Below are positions 42,295 to 50,412 of a stretch of DNA of 64,000 bases, piece after piece. Numbering within the stretch: position 1 is the stretch's first letter; each line of letters opens with the position of its first letter. The notes below the pieces were generated by a model. The model saw only the letters and a list, made by a program, of their open reading frames with translations, ran no database searches and had not been told where the DNA came from. The translations under genes were made by a program, and so were the position numbers. The DNA is from Actinoallomurus liliacearum (lineage in GTDB: Bacteria > Actinomycetota > Actinomycetes > Streptosporangiales > Streptosporangiaceae), in contig NZ_BAABHJ010000040.1 of the NCBI RefSeq assembly GCF_039542035.1, positions 682,001 through 746,000 on the forward strand, in the 5' to 3' direction.

Positions 42295-43125
42295 ATGGCA
42301 CTGAAATACGCGATCCTCGCGCTGTCCCTCGCCGCCGTCGCGGGCTGCGGCAGTTCGGGCGGCGCCCGCGACGTGGCCGCCCACGAGACGGCGTCGGCGA
42401 AGGCGCAGGCGGCCTCGGCCTCCTGGTGGAAGCCGAAGACCGGCGTGAGCTGGCAGTGGCAGCTCAGCGGCAAGATCGACACGTCGGTCAACGCAAGCGT
42501 CTACGACGTCGACATGTTCGACACGCCCAAGTCGACGGTGACCGCGCTGCACGCCAAGGGCCGTAAGGTCATCTGCTACATCGACATCGGCGCGGCGGAG
42601 CAGGGCCGGCCCGACTACGCCAAGTTCCCCAAGTCCATCCTCGGCAACAAGGTCGACGGCTGGCCGCAGGAGCGCTGGGTCGACATCCGGAAGATCGACG
42701 TGATTCAGCCGATCTGGGCGGCGCGCCTGGACCAGTGCAAGGCCAAGGGCTTCGACGGCGTCGAACCGGACCTGGCCGACGCGTACCAGAACAAGTCCGG
42801 CTTCCCGGTGACCGCGAAGCAGCAGTTGGCGTTCAACCGCATGCTGGCGAGCGTCGCCCACCAGAAGGGCCTCGCCGTCGGCCTGAAGAACGACCTCGGC
42901 CAGATCCCGACCCTGGTCAAGGACTTCGACTTCGCGGTGAACGAGCAGTGCGCCGAGTACGACGAGTGCTCCGCCCTCAAGCCGTTCATCACGGCCGGCA
43001 AGCCCGTCTTCCACGCGGAGTACGACCTGCCGCTGAGCAAGTTCTGCGCCGAGTCCAAGCGCCTGAAGCTCAGCTCCATCCGCAAGACCCTCGACCTCAC
43101 CGCCAAACGCCAGACCTGCCCCTGA
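42295..43125 (+). CDS. GH114 endo-alpha-1,4-polygalactosaminidase-like lipoprotein
   Basis: 276 aa. Lipobox VAGC (Cys18). TIM-barrel GH114 landmarks: VSWQWQLSG, VICYIDIGAAE, GFDGVEPDLADAY and LAVGLKND. Such enzymes cleave alpha-1,4-linked galactosamine polymers. Divergent from the sugar importer operon, with 237 bp between containing both promoters. They may form one uptake pathway. Confidence 0.9.
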   Translation: MALKYAILALSLAAVAGCGSSGGARDVAAHETASAKAQAASASWWKPKTGVSWQWQLSGKIDTSVNASVYDVDMFDTPKSTVTALHAKGRKVICYIDIGAAEQGRPDYAKFPKSILGNKVDGWPQERWVDIRKIDVIQPIWAARLDQCKAKGFDGVEPDLADAYQNKSGFPVTAKQQLAFNRMLASVAHQKGLAVGLKNDLGQIPTLVKDFDFAVNEQCAEYDECSALKPFITAGKPVFHAEYDLPLSKFCAESKRLKLSSIRKTLDLTAKRQTCP

Positions 43126-43251
43126 CCGAACGCCCTGTCGGCGATACGTCCGTATCGCCGACAGCACGGCTCAGGAGGTTGCGGATTCACCAGCCGCCGA
43201 GACTCACGTCTCGGCGGCTTCTCCATTCCATGGCGCCGGGCCGCCGGTCTT

Positions 43252-43677
43252 CTAGATGCCGTCCAGCCAGTACTGCTGCAGCCGGATGATGGCTTCCTCC
43301 CGAGTCATCTCGGCGACCTCCTTCTCCGAAAGGCCGACCCGGGCGATCAGGAGATGCACCATTTCGGCGGGGAGCGGGTTCTTGTCCGGTGGGGAAGCTC
43401 CTCGCGCAGGTTTCCGACCATCGCGAACACAGGCCCAGAATTCCTGCTCTGAGACATCGAGCTGGTCGCGGAGGACGTGCGCCCAAAGACTCTTGCCATA
43501 GCCGCTGCGATCAACCGGATGGGAGATCCTGGTCCGTAGGATCGACCCGTCGGGCAGGTCCAGCTCGTAGGTCGCATGATGTGTTCCGACGCGTCCGCGC
43601 GCGTCGCGCACCCGGCGCCACCCTTCGGTCACGCAGAAGCACTCGTGATCCTTCCGGGTGGGCTGTGGCCAGGTCAT
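43252..43677 (-). CDS. Toxin-like partner of the hybrid antitoxin
   Basis: 141 aa. A basic, strand-rich N-terminus (GWRRVRDARGRVGTHHATYELDL, LRTRISHPV), a helix with LWAHVLRDQLDVSEQEFWACV, then a helical C-terminus. Such proteins are often annotated as cytotoxic translational repressors downstream of Phd-like antitoxins. It overlaps the antitoxin stop by ATGA. Catalytic residues cannot be assigned; an RNase role is inferred from the arrangement. Confidence 0.65.
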   Translation of the reverse strand: MTWPQPTRKDHECFCVTEGWRRVRDARGRVGTHHATYELDLPDGSILRTRISHPVDRSGYGKSLWAHVLRDQLDVSEQEFWACVRDGRKPARGASPPDKNPLPAEMVHLLIARVGLSEKEVAEMTREEAIIRLQQYWLDGI

Positions 43678-44090
43678 GTGCCGTCCCCGGTGAGCCAGGC
43701 ACGTAGCTGGTCGTCGTCGCTAAGATTGATCAGCTGGACCAGCCCCCACTGCTGACGATGGTTAGGGGCCTCGCGCAGTCGCTCTTGCCAGTCGGCGGCG
43801 TACTCACGAAGGGCATCCACCATCTCGTCGATCGCCTCGTCGAACGTGGCGCCGTCGGCGGAGATGGGCAACCCGGGGAGAAAGACCGACCAGCCGCCGT
43901 CCTCGGCCACGACCTGCGCCCGGACCGGACTCACGACGGCAAGGAAGTGCCGCAGCCGGGCGGCGTCGACGACCGCTGCCATCGAGGACTCCCGGCGTAC
44001 GGTCGCCGTGCATCCCAGCTCTGCCGCATCGAGGAGATCCTTCAGATGCGCGCGAGCCTCCGTGTAGCTGTTGAAGTGCACAGACGACAT
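43674..44090 (-). CDS. Phd/YefM-HicB hybrid antitoxin
   Basis: 138 aa from ATG 44090 (SD AGGGAG). The first 55 residues look like Phd/YefM: SYTEARAHLKDLLDAAELGC, TATVRRESSMAAVVDAARL. The next 45 residues look like HicB: GWSVFLPGLPISADGATFDEAIDEMV. The fusion joins a DNA-binding antitoxin head with a HicB-like toxin-neutralising fold. First gene of the pair, preceded by nested palindromes. Confidence 0.7.
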   Translation of the reverse strand: MSSVHFNSYTEARAHLKDLLDAAELGCTATVRRESSMAAVVDAARLRHFLAVVSPVRAQVVAEDGGWSVFLPGLPISADGATFDEAIDEMVDALREYAADWQERLREAPNHRQQWGLVQLINLSDDDQLRAWLTGDGT

Positions 44091-44110
44091 GATGCCACTC
44101 CCTGTCACCG

Positions 44111-44162
44111 ATCATACCGTTTTTGTGACTACGGCAAGTACGTCGAGTACTTAACGTACTCG
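44111..44162 (-). promoter_or_regulatory. Antitoxin promoter and nested-dyad operator
   Basis: -10 TATGAT at 44116-44111 with TTGCCG 15 bp upstream as a poor -35. Two overlapping perfect dyads lie just upstream: AGTACGT (44137-44143) with ACGTACT (44154-44160), and CGAGTAC (44144-44150) with GTACTCG (44156-44162). Autoregulation by the antitoxin head is expected. Confidence 0.6.
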
Positions 44163-44201
44163 CTGCCAGTGAGTGATCTCCGCCTGTGGTCACGCAGAGA
44201 A

Positions 44202-44234
44202 AAGGGCTCCGGGCCGGGGCGACCCGGAGCCCTT
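44202..44234 (-). terminator. Intrinsic terminator of the bkd operon
   Basis: 12-bp stem (44202-44213 with 44223-44234), 9-nt loop. On the minus strand the stem is followed by TTTTCTC, 6 bp after the E2 stop. Confidence 0.85.
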
Positions 44235-44239
44235 CTCCG

Positions 44240-45649
44240 TCAGGACCAGGCGAGCATGCGCATGGGGTCCTCGAGCATGGCGCCGACCTCGCGAAGGACG
44301 GCGGAGCCGAGCTCGCCGTCGACGATGCGGTGGTCGAACGACAGCGCCAGCGTCGTCACCTTGCGGACCTTGATCTCGCCCTCGTGCACCCAGGGCATGT
44401 CCCGGATCTGGCCGACGGCGAGGATGGCAGACTCGCCGGGGGGCAGGATCGGGGTGCCCGCGTCGATGCCGAAGACGCCGACGTTCGTGATCGTGATCGT
44501 GCCGTCGGACAGGTCGGCCGGGGTGGACTTGCCGGCGCGCGCCGTGGCGGCGAGGTCGGCGAGTGCCCGGGCCAGGTCCGGCAGCGACAGGTCGTGGGCA
44601 TCCCGGACCTTCGGCACGATCAGCCCGCGCTCGGTCGCGGCGGCGATGCCCAGGTTCACGTAGCGCTTGACCACGATCTCCTGCCCGTCCTCGTCCCACG
44701 CCGAGTTGACCAGCGGGTTGCGCCGGACCGCCAGCAGCAGCGCCTTGGCGACCAGCAGCAGCGGCGAGACCTTGACGCCCTCGAAGTCGGGCAGCTCGCG
44801 CAGCCGCTTCACCGCGTTCATCGTCTCGGTCACGTCGACCTGCAGCCACTCGGTGACGTGCGGCGCGGTGAACGCCGACTGCACCATGGCCGCCGCCGTG
44901 TGCTTGCGCACGCCGCGGATCGGGATGCGCTCCTCCCGCCGCTCGCCCGCTGTACGGACCGGGGCCGCGGGGGCCTCGGCGGCCTGGCGGACGTCGTCCC
45001 GGGTGATCGACCCCTGCGGGCCGCTGCCGGTGACGCCGCTCAGGTCGACGCCCAGGTCCTTGGCCAGCTTGCGGACCGGGGGCTTGGCCAGGACCGCGAC
45101 CCGCGACCCGGCGGGCCGGGAGGCGGGGACGGGGACGGGGACGGGCTGCGCCGGTGCGGCGGGCTCGGCCCGTACGGCGGACGCGGCCGGGGCCGAGGCG
45201 CTGGAGGCCGCGGCCTTGCGGGGGCGGCGTTTGGTAGAGCCGGCCTTCACGCCGTAGCCGACCAGCACCGGGACGCGCTTCTGCTCCGGGGCGGCCGGGT
45301 CGACCGCCGGGGCGGGGCTGCCCTCCATGCCCGGCTCCCGCGCGCCCTCGGCGGCGGGGGCGGGCGCGGTCTCCTCCGCCGTCGTCCCGGTGGCCGGGAC
45401 GTCGCCGCCGACCGCGACCGAGATGATCGGGACGCCGACGTCGACGGTCGTGCCCTCCTCGACGAGGAGCTCGGCGACTGTGCCCTCGTACGGGCAGGGC
45501 AGCTCGACGACGGCCTTGGCCGTCTCGATCTCCACGATCGTCTGGTTGACCTCGACGGCGTCGCCGGGCCGTACGTGCCACTTGACGATGTCGGCCTCGG
45601 TCAGGCCCTCACCGACGTCCGGCAGCTTGAACTGTTTCAGCTCGCCCAT
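44240..45649 (-). CDS. bkdC: Branched-chain 2-oxoacid dehydrogenase E2 (dihydrolipoyl acyltransferase)
   Basis: 469 aa from ATG 45649; a GTG at 45655 would overlap the E1-beta stop. One lipoyl domain with lipoyl-lysine K45 in VEIETAKAVVEL, an Ala/Pro-rich linker, peripheral-subunit-binding domain (VAVLAKPPVRKLAKDLGVDL), and a catalytic domain ending with SFDHRIVDG (HxxxD). It transfers acyl groups from E1 to CoA. No E3 gene in the window, so a shared lipoamide dehydrogenase is used. Confidence 0.93.
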   Translation of the reverse strand: MGELKQFKLPDVGEGLTEADIVKWHVRPGDAVEVNQTIVEIETAKAVVELPCPYEGTVAELLVEEGTTVDVGVPIISVAVGGDVPATGTTAEETAPAPAAEGAREPGMEGSPAPAVDPAAPEQKRVPVLVGYGVKAGSTKRRPRKAAASSASAPAASAVRAEPAAPAQPVPVPVPASRPAGSRVAVLAKPPVRKLAKDLGVDLSGVTGSGPQGSITRDDVRQAAEAPAAPVRTAGERREERIPIRGVRKHTAAAMVQSAFTAPHVTEWLQVDVTETMNAVKRLRELPDFEGVKVSPLLLVAKALLLAVRRNPLVNSAWDEDGQEIVVKRYVNLGIAAATERGLIVPKVRDAHDLSLPDLARALADLAATARAGKSTPADLSDGTITITNVGVFGIDAGTPILPPGESAILAVGQIRDMPWVHEGEIKVRKVTTLALSFDHRIVDGELGSAVLREVGAMLEDPMRMLAWS

Positions 45650-45651
45650 GC

Positions 45652-46629
45652 TCACCACGCGAAGGTCCGGTCGACGGCGTCGAGGACGCGGTCGAGGTCG
45701 GGCAGGTAGTGGTCCTCGAGACGGGACGGCGGGTACGGCGTGGAGAAGCCGCCGACCCGCAGCACCGGTGCCTCCAGGTGGTAGAAGCACTTCTCGGTGA
45801 TCCGGGCGGCGAGCTCGCCGCCGTACCCGTTGAAGACCGGCGCCTCGTGCACGACGACGCACCGGCCCGTGCGGCGTACGGACTCCAGGATCGTCGCCTC
45901 GTCGAGCGGGTTGAGCGAGCGGACGTCGATGACCTCGATCGAGTGCTGCTCGTCGGCCTGCGCGGCCTCGAGGGAGGTCTTGACCATCGGCCCGTACGCG
46001 AGCACGGTCACGTCCTCGCCCGGGCGCGCGACGACGGCCTTGTCGAACGGCGCGGCCTTGGACAGGTCGCGGTCGACGGGGGCCTTGTCCCAGTAGCGGC
46101 GCTTCGGCTCGAAGAAGATCACCGGGTCGGGGCACTCGATGGCCTGCTGGATCATCGTGTACGCGTCGGACGGGTTCGAGCACGCGACGACGCGCAGGCC
46201 GCCGGTGTGGGTGAAGTACGCCTCCGGCGACTCACTGTGGTGCTCGACCGCGCCGATGCCGCCGCCGCACGGGATGCGGATGACGACCGGCAGTTCGAGC
46301 GTGCCGAGCGACCGCATCCGCATCTTGGCGAGCTGCGTGGTGATCTGGTTGAACGCCGGGAACACGAACCCGTCGAACTGGATCTCGCACACCGGCCGGT
46401 AGCCGCGCAGCGCGAGGCCGATGGCCGTGCCGACGATGCCGGACTCGGCCAGCGGCGTGTCGATGACGCGCGCCTCGCCGAAGTCCTTCTGCAGACCGTC
46501 GGTCACCCGGAAGACACCGCCGAGCTTGCCGACGTCCTCACCCATGATGAGGACCTTCGGGTCGTTCTCCATGGCCTTGCGAAGGCCCTCGTTCATAGCT
46601 CTGGAAAGAGTCAGCGTCTCAGCGCTCAC
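45652..46629 (-). CDS. bkdB: Branched-chain 2-oxoacid dehydrogenase E1 beta
   Basis: 325 aa. Transketolase-like beta subunit with MGEDVGKLGGVFRVTDGLQ, RVIDTPLAESGIVGTAIGLA and the C-terminal RYLTG-like PVLRVGGFSTPYPPSRLE. Pairs with E1 alpha to decarboxylate 2-oxoisovalerate-type acids with thiamine diphosphate, feeding branched starter units into fatty acids. 48 bp after the E1 alpha stop. Confidence 0.94.
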   Translation of the reverse strand: MSAETLTLSRAMNEGLRKAMENDPKVLIMGEDVGKLGGVFRVTDGLQKDFGEARVIDTPLAESGIVGTAIGLALRGYRPVCEIQFDGFVFPAFNQITTQLAKMRMRSLGTLELPVVIRIPCGGGIGAVEHHSESPEAYFTHTGGLRVVACSNPSDAYTMIQQAIECPDPVIFFEPKRRYWDKAPVDRDLSKAAPFDKAVVARPGEDVTVLAYGPMVKTSLEAAQADEQHSIEVIDVRSLNPLDEATILESVRRTGRCVVVHEAPVFNGYGGELAARITEKCFYHLEAPVLRVGGFSTPYPPSRLEDHYLPDLDRVLDAVDRTFAW

Positions 46630-46677
46630 CGTCGCACTCCCCTCCGCGCGTACCCCCGGCCCGAGTCGGCCGCCCCC

Positions 46678-47799
46678 TCATCGGGACACATCCTCGAACG
46701 TCGCCAGGTACGAGGTGAACTGGCCGCGTTCTTCCGCGAGCAGCGAGTGCTCGGTCGCATAGACGTTCTCCCAGATCGCCGTCGGCTCCGGGTCGGGCAA
46801 TTCTAGACACCGTTTCCGCAGGTCCGAGCCGACCTCTTTGGCCTCGGCGTCGATCGCGTCGAAAAACGCGCGGTCGGCCAGCTGGTTCTTCACGAGGTAG
46901 GCCTTGAGGCGCTCGATCGGGTCCTTGAGCTTCCAGGACTCGAGTTCGGCCTGGAGCCGGTAGCGCGTCGGGTCGTCCGTGGTGGTGTGCGCGCCCATCC
47001 GGTAGGTGAACGCCTCGATGAGCGTCGGGCCCTGGCCGCTGCGGGCGTTCTCGAGGGCCTTCTGGGTGACGGCGTGCACGGCGAAGACGTCGTTTCCGTC
47101 GACGCGGATGCCGGGGAAGCCGAAGCCCTCGGCGCGGCGGTACAGCGGAATGCGGGACTGCTTCTCCAGCGGCTCGGAGATGGCCCACTGGTTGTTCTGG
47201 CAGAAGAAGACGATCGGGGCGTTCTGCGCGGCCGACCAGACGAACGCCTCGTTGACGTCGCCCTGGCTGGTCGCGCCGTCGCCGAAGTAGACGATGGCGG
47301 CGTTCTCGGCGCTGTCGCGCTGGATGCCCATGGCGTAGCCGGTGGCGTGCAGGGTGTGGCTGCCGATGACGATCGTGTAGAGGTGGAAGTTGTGCTCCTT
47401 CGGGTCCCACCCGGCGTGGTTCACGCCGCGGAAGAGACCCAGGAGGTCGAGCGGGTCGACGCCCCGGCACCAGGCCACACCGTGCTCCCGGTAGCTGGGG
47501 AACGCCATGTCGTCCGGCCGCAGGGCGTGCGCCGAGCCGATCTGCGCGGCCTCCTGGCCGAGCAGCGAGGCCCAGATGCCCAGCTCGCCCTGGCGGGTCA
47601 GCGCGACGGCCTCGGTGTCGATCCGGCGGACGATCACCAGGTCGCGATACAGACCCTTGATCTCCTCGGGGGTCAGGTTCACGTCGTAGTCGGGGTGCTC
47701 GACGCGCTCGCCCTCAGGGGTGAGCAGCTGGACGAGTTCCGATGGGGGAGACTGTGCGTCGGTGCCCAGGGGCGCACCGCGCGCGGCGTCGACGATCAC
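46678..47799 (-). CDS. bkdA: Branched-chain 2-oxoacid dehydrogenase E1 alpha
   Basis: 373 aa. ThDP/Mg motif GDGATSQGDVNEA and a phosphorylation-loop-like EAFTYRMGAHTTTDDPTRY segment. GTG start 47799 with GAGGAG 6 nt before. First gene of bkdA-bkdB-bkdC. Clusters with separate alpha and beta E1 are typical of BCKDH; pyruvate as substrate is less likely but not excluded. Confidence 0.93.
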   Translation of the reverse strand: MIVDAARGAPLGTDAQSPPSELVQLLTPEGERVEHPDYDVNLTPEEIKGLYRDLVIVRRIDTEAVALTRQGELGIWASLLGQEAAQIGSAHALRPDDMAFPSYREHGVAWCRGVDPLDLLGLFRGVNHAGWDPKEHNFHLYTIVIGSHTLHATGYAMGIQRDSAENAAIVYFGDGATSQGDVNEAFVWSAAQNAPIVFFCQNNQWAISEPLEKQSRIPLYRRAEGFGFPGIRVDGNDVFAVHAVTQKALENARSGQGPTLIEAFTYRMGAHTTTDDPTRYRLQAELESWKLKDPIERLKAYLVKNQLADRAFFDAIDAEAKEVGSDLRKRCLELPDPEPTAIWENVYATEHSLLAEERGQFTSYLATFEDVSR

Positions 47800-48017
47800 G
47801 TGCCACTCCTCGTGCGTTCAGGGCCGTTCGCGGGATCGCCGCGGTCGGCCTGGTTGCGCGTCGCCCTTCCCGCGGATCCCGGCGAGTACGGGAGACGTAG
47901 TCGTCATCGTGACAGAGGCCACGTACCCGGGCGCAAGCCTTTGCTCCTACGGAAACGTACCCGGAAGGTTGTGCCCTGCCACCAACGCGAATCACGCGCT
48001 GATTCGGTAGGAGTGGA

Positions 48018-49628
48018 TCACTCTCGGGACAGTACGCGGGTCGCTCCGGCGGCGACGGTCAGGCCGAGGATGAAGCCCGCGGCGACGAGCGCGTCGGATA
48101 TCCACAGGTAGATGCCGTGCGGCGCGAACTCCCCCTCCTGGCCCAGCGAGCCCACCGGTAGCAGCAGGTCCAGGGTGTACAGGAACGGGTTGAACTGCGT
48201 GTTGTGCCCCGGCTCCTGGATCAGCGGCCGGTGCTGGAAGACCACGGTGCCGAACGCCAGCAGCGCCACCAGCCACGCGGCCGCCAGGAAGGGCCGGTAG
48301 CCGTAGCCGACGGTCCAGTCCTGGACGTACCCCCAGATCCGGCGCGGCACCGGCTGGGTGTTCCGGCGCGCCCGCTGCTTGGCCAGCAGGACGGAGCGCC
48401 GCTCGCCGTCGTGGCCGAGGACCCGGTAGGTCTCCGCGAGCTTCTCGTACGGCTGCGGGATGTAGCCGTCCGTGTCGCGGGCCACCCACTTGAGCCGCTC
48501 CTTGGCGGTCAGCGGCGGGTCGATCATCTCGTACGTCAGGCCGTCGAGCTGGTACCTCGGCGCCCACGACAGCGGGTCGTCGCGCAGCAGCTTGATCCGC
48601 GCGTAGCTCAGGTCGACGACGCCCTTGATCGGCTCGGCGGCCCGCAGCAGCACCTCTTCGGCCTGGGCCCGCTGGAGGTTCAGGGCGACTCCGGCCGGGT
48701 TGGAGAGCCGGCCGCCGCGCAGACTGAACAGGCCGCCGATGTGCGCGCCCGCCAGGCTGACCACGCCCTCGGAACGGAAGCCGTCCGAGCAGTAGATGTC
48801 CGTCTCGATGCTCATGTCGGCGCAGTTCAGCGCGATACGGCCCGGATTCGACACGGTCGCGCCGACCATCGAGAGGTACCCGCCGATGCGCGCGCCGCGC
48901 AGCCGGATCTCCCCCTCGGCGCTGAACCCGCCGTCGCAGAACATGTTGGCCGCGACCGCGAGCCGGCTGGCGTACAGCGCCTGGCCCTTCGGGTTGCGCA
49001 GCCGCGCGCCGCGCAGGTTGAGCAGGCCGCCGATGTGCGCGCCCGGCAGCCGCACCTCGCCCTCGGCGGTGAAGCCCTGGTCGCAGTAGACGTTGTTGTC
49101 GACGATGAGGCGGTCGGCCAGCAGCGGCGGGTCGCCGCCCGGGTGGGACAGGTAGGCGCCGGTCAGGTTCAGGATGCCGGTGATGTGGGCGCTGTCGAGC
49201 CACACGCCGCCGTAGATGTGGCTGCCCTCCAGCCACAGGTGCCCGTCGATGCGCACGCCCGAGGCGACCAGGCCGGGCAGCCGGCAGCGCATGAGGTGGA
49301 CGCTGCGCAGTTGCGCCCAGTACAGGTGCGGCGCGTCGGTGAGCTGGCAGCCGGTGAGCGCGAGCGGGACGGTGACGTGGGCGTGCCCGAGGTTGAGCGT
49401 GCCGGTGATCCGCGCGCCGGTCAGACGTACGGCGGCGACCTGGCCGGGCTCGTTCTCCCGCGCGCCCAGCAGCAGCGCGGAGATCACCTCGGCGCGGATG
49501 GTGCGCTCGGGGCCCCAGGCGTTCGTGGCGTCGAAGTCCTCGTCGCCGCCGGACAGGTCCACCGTCTCACCGCGCGGGAACGCGTCCCAGAGCACCCGCT
49601 CGGGCTTGGTCAGGTCATCGATCAACAT
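48018..49628 (-). CDS. Beta-helix/two-TM membrane protein, paralog 2 of 3
   Basis: 536 aa from ATG 49628 (GGAG 8 nt upstream). N-terminal LTKPERVLWDAFPRGE and RTIRAEVISALLLGA, then about 330 residues of beta-helix turns (GARITGTLNL, GAHIGGLLNLRGARL), the QPYEKLAETYRVLG linker, then DWTVGYGYRP, TM1 (AAWLVALLAFGTVVF), YTLDLLLPVGSLGQ and TM2 (GFILGLTVAAGATRVL). More repeat turns than paralog 1. Possible membrane-tethered scaffold or sensor; unknown. Confidence 0.8.
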   Translation of the reverse strand: MLIDDLTKPERVLWDAFPRGETVDLSGGDEDFDATNAWGPERTIRAEVISALLLGARENEPGQVAAVRLTGARITGTLNLGHAHVTVPLALTGCQLTDAPHLYWAQLRSVHLMRCRLPGLVASGVRIDGHLWLEGSHIYGGVWLDSAHITGILNLTGAYLSHPGGDPPLLADRLIVDNNVYCDQGFTAEGEVRLPGAHIGGLLNLRGARLRNPKGQALYASRLAVAANMFCDGGFSAEGEIRLRGARIGGYLSMVGATVSNPGRIALNCADMSIETDIYCSDGFRSEGVVSLAGAHIGGLFSLRGGRLSNPAGVALNLQRAQAEEVLLRAAEPIKGVVDLSYARIKLLRDDPLSWAPRYQLDGLTYEMIDPPLTAKERLKWVARDTDGYIPQPYEKLAETYRVLGHDGERRSVLLAKQRARRNTQPVPRRIWGYVQDWTVGYGYRPFLAAAWLVALLAFGTVVFQHRPLIQEPGHNTQFNPFLYTLDLLLPVGSLGQEGEFAPHGIYLWISDALVAAGFILGLTVAAGATRVLSRE

Positions 49629-49695
49629 CCACGGCTCCGGGGTGACGACAGAACCTTCATGTATAGCGCGTCGGCGACCCGACCGGTGTGATCGC

Positions 49696-50109
49696 TTACA
49701 CGGACACGAGACGCACCCGATCACCGCAGAGCTTCGTCATGTCGTCGATGTCCGAGGTGAGAAGGACGACTGGACGCCGCTGCCGTACGGCCATCTCGGC
49801 CACGAGGGCGTCGATCGCGTACTTGTGGCCGTGCAACCCGGCGTTGATCAGCATCGTCGAGGCGGCCTTGGCCTCCTCTTCGCCGACGTGAACGATCCGC
49901 ACACCTGAGAGGAGCCAGGCCAGTCGCGCCTTGTCGGTCCGGCGATGCGCGGCTTCGATGATGGTCAGCGCGCTGATCACCACCTCCATGCCTCTTTTGC
50001 GGGATTCCGTGACCAACGCGACGACACGCTCGTGATCATCGACGAGCTTCGACAGTCCCTCACAGTCGAGCACGAGGGTGCCCTCGTGGCTCAGCTTGCG
50101 GCGGGCCAA
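49696..50109 (-). CDS. vapC: PIN-domain ribonuclease toxin (VapC-like)
   Basis: 137 aa. PIN acidic residues: D15 (LVLDCEGLS), E52 (ALTIIEAAH), D100 (HKYAIDALVAEMA) and D120 (LLTSDIDDM). Predicted Mg-dependent RNase blocking translation when free. Its start overlaps the antitoxin gene by 19 bp. It lies between two beta-helix paralog genes. Confidence 0.9.
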   Translation of the reverse strand: MARRKLSHEGTLVLDCEGLSKLVDDHERVVALVTESRKRGMEVVISALTIIEAAHRRTDKARLAWLLSGVRIVHVGEEEAKAASTMLINAGLHGHKYAIDALVAEMAVRQRRPVVLLTSDIDDMTKLCGDRVRLVSV

Positions 50110-50375
50110 TTGCCCTCCTCGGCGAACACCTCGTCGAAGACCTGGCGCGCCGTCTCCTGTTCTCGTGCTGAGACCGGTCCCTTGCGGCGTTCGTAGTCGG
50201 CCAGGTACTCATCCAGGATCTGGCCGCGCAGCTCGCGCTCGACCGCTTCCGTGATGAAGGCCGAGAACTCGCGCTTGCCGACCCGTTGGCGGATCGCTTC
50301 GGCCGTTCCCTCGGGTAGGGAGAGACTCACCCTGGTCGCTGGGCCTTCGCCGACGCTGTACGCCTGCTCGCTCAT
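50091..50375 (-). CDS. vapB: VapB-like antitoxin
   Basis: 94 aa. A ribbon-helix-helix-like N-terminus (RVSLSLPEGTAEAIRQRVG) with FSAFITEAVERELR, then an acidic helical tail that would cover the PIN toxin (LADYERRKG, ETARQVFDEVF). Precedes and overlaps vapC, the standard order. Confidence 0.82.
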   Translation of the reverse strand: MSEQAYSVGEGPATRVSLSLPEGTAEAIRQRVGKREFSAFITEAVERELRGQILDEYLADYERRKGPVSAREQETARQVFDEVFAEEGNWPAAS

Positions 50376-50412
50376 GGAGTCAGATTATCAAAGAAGTAGG
50401 AATTCAGTCCGG

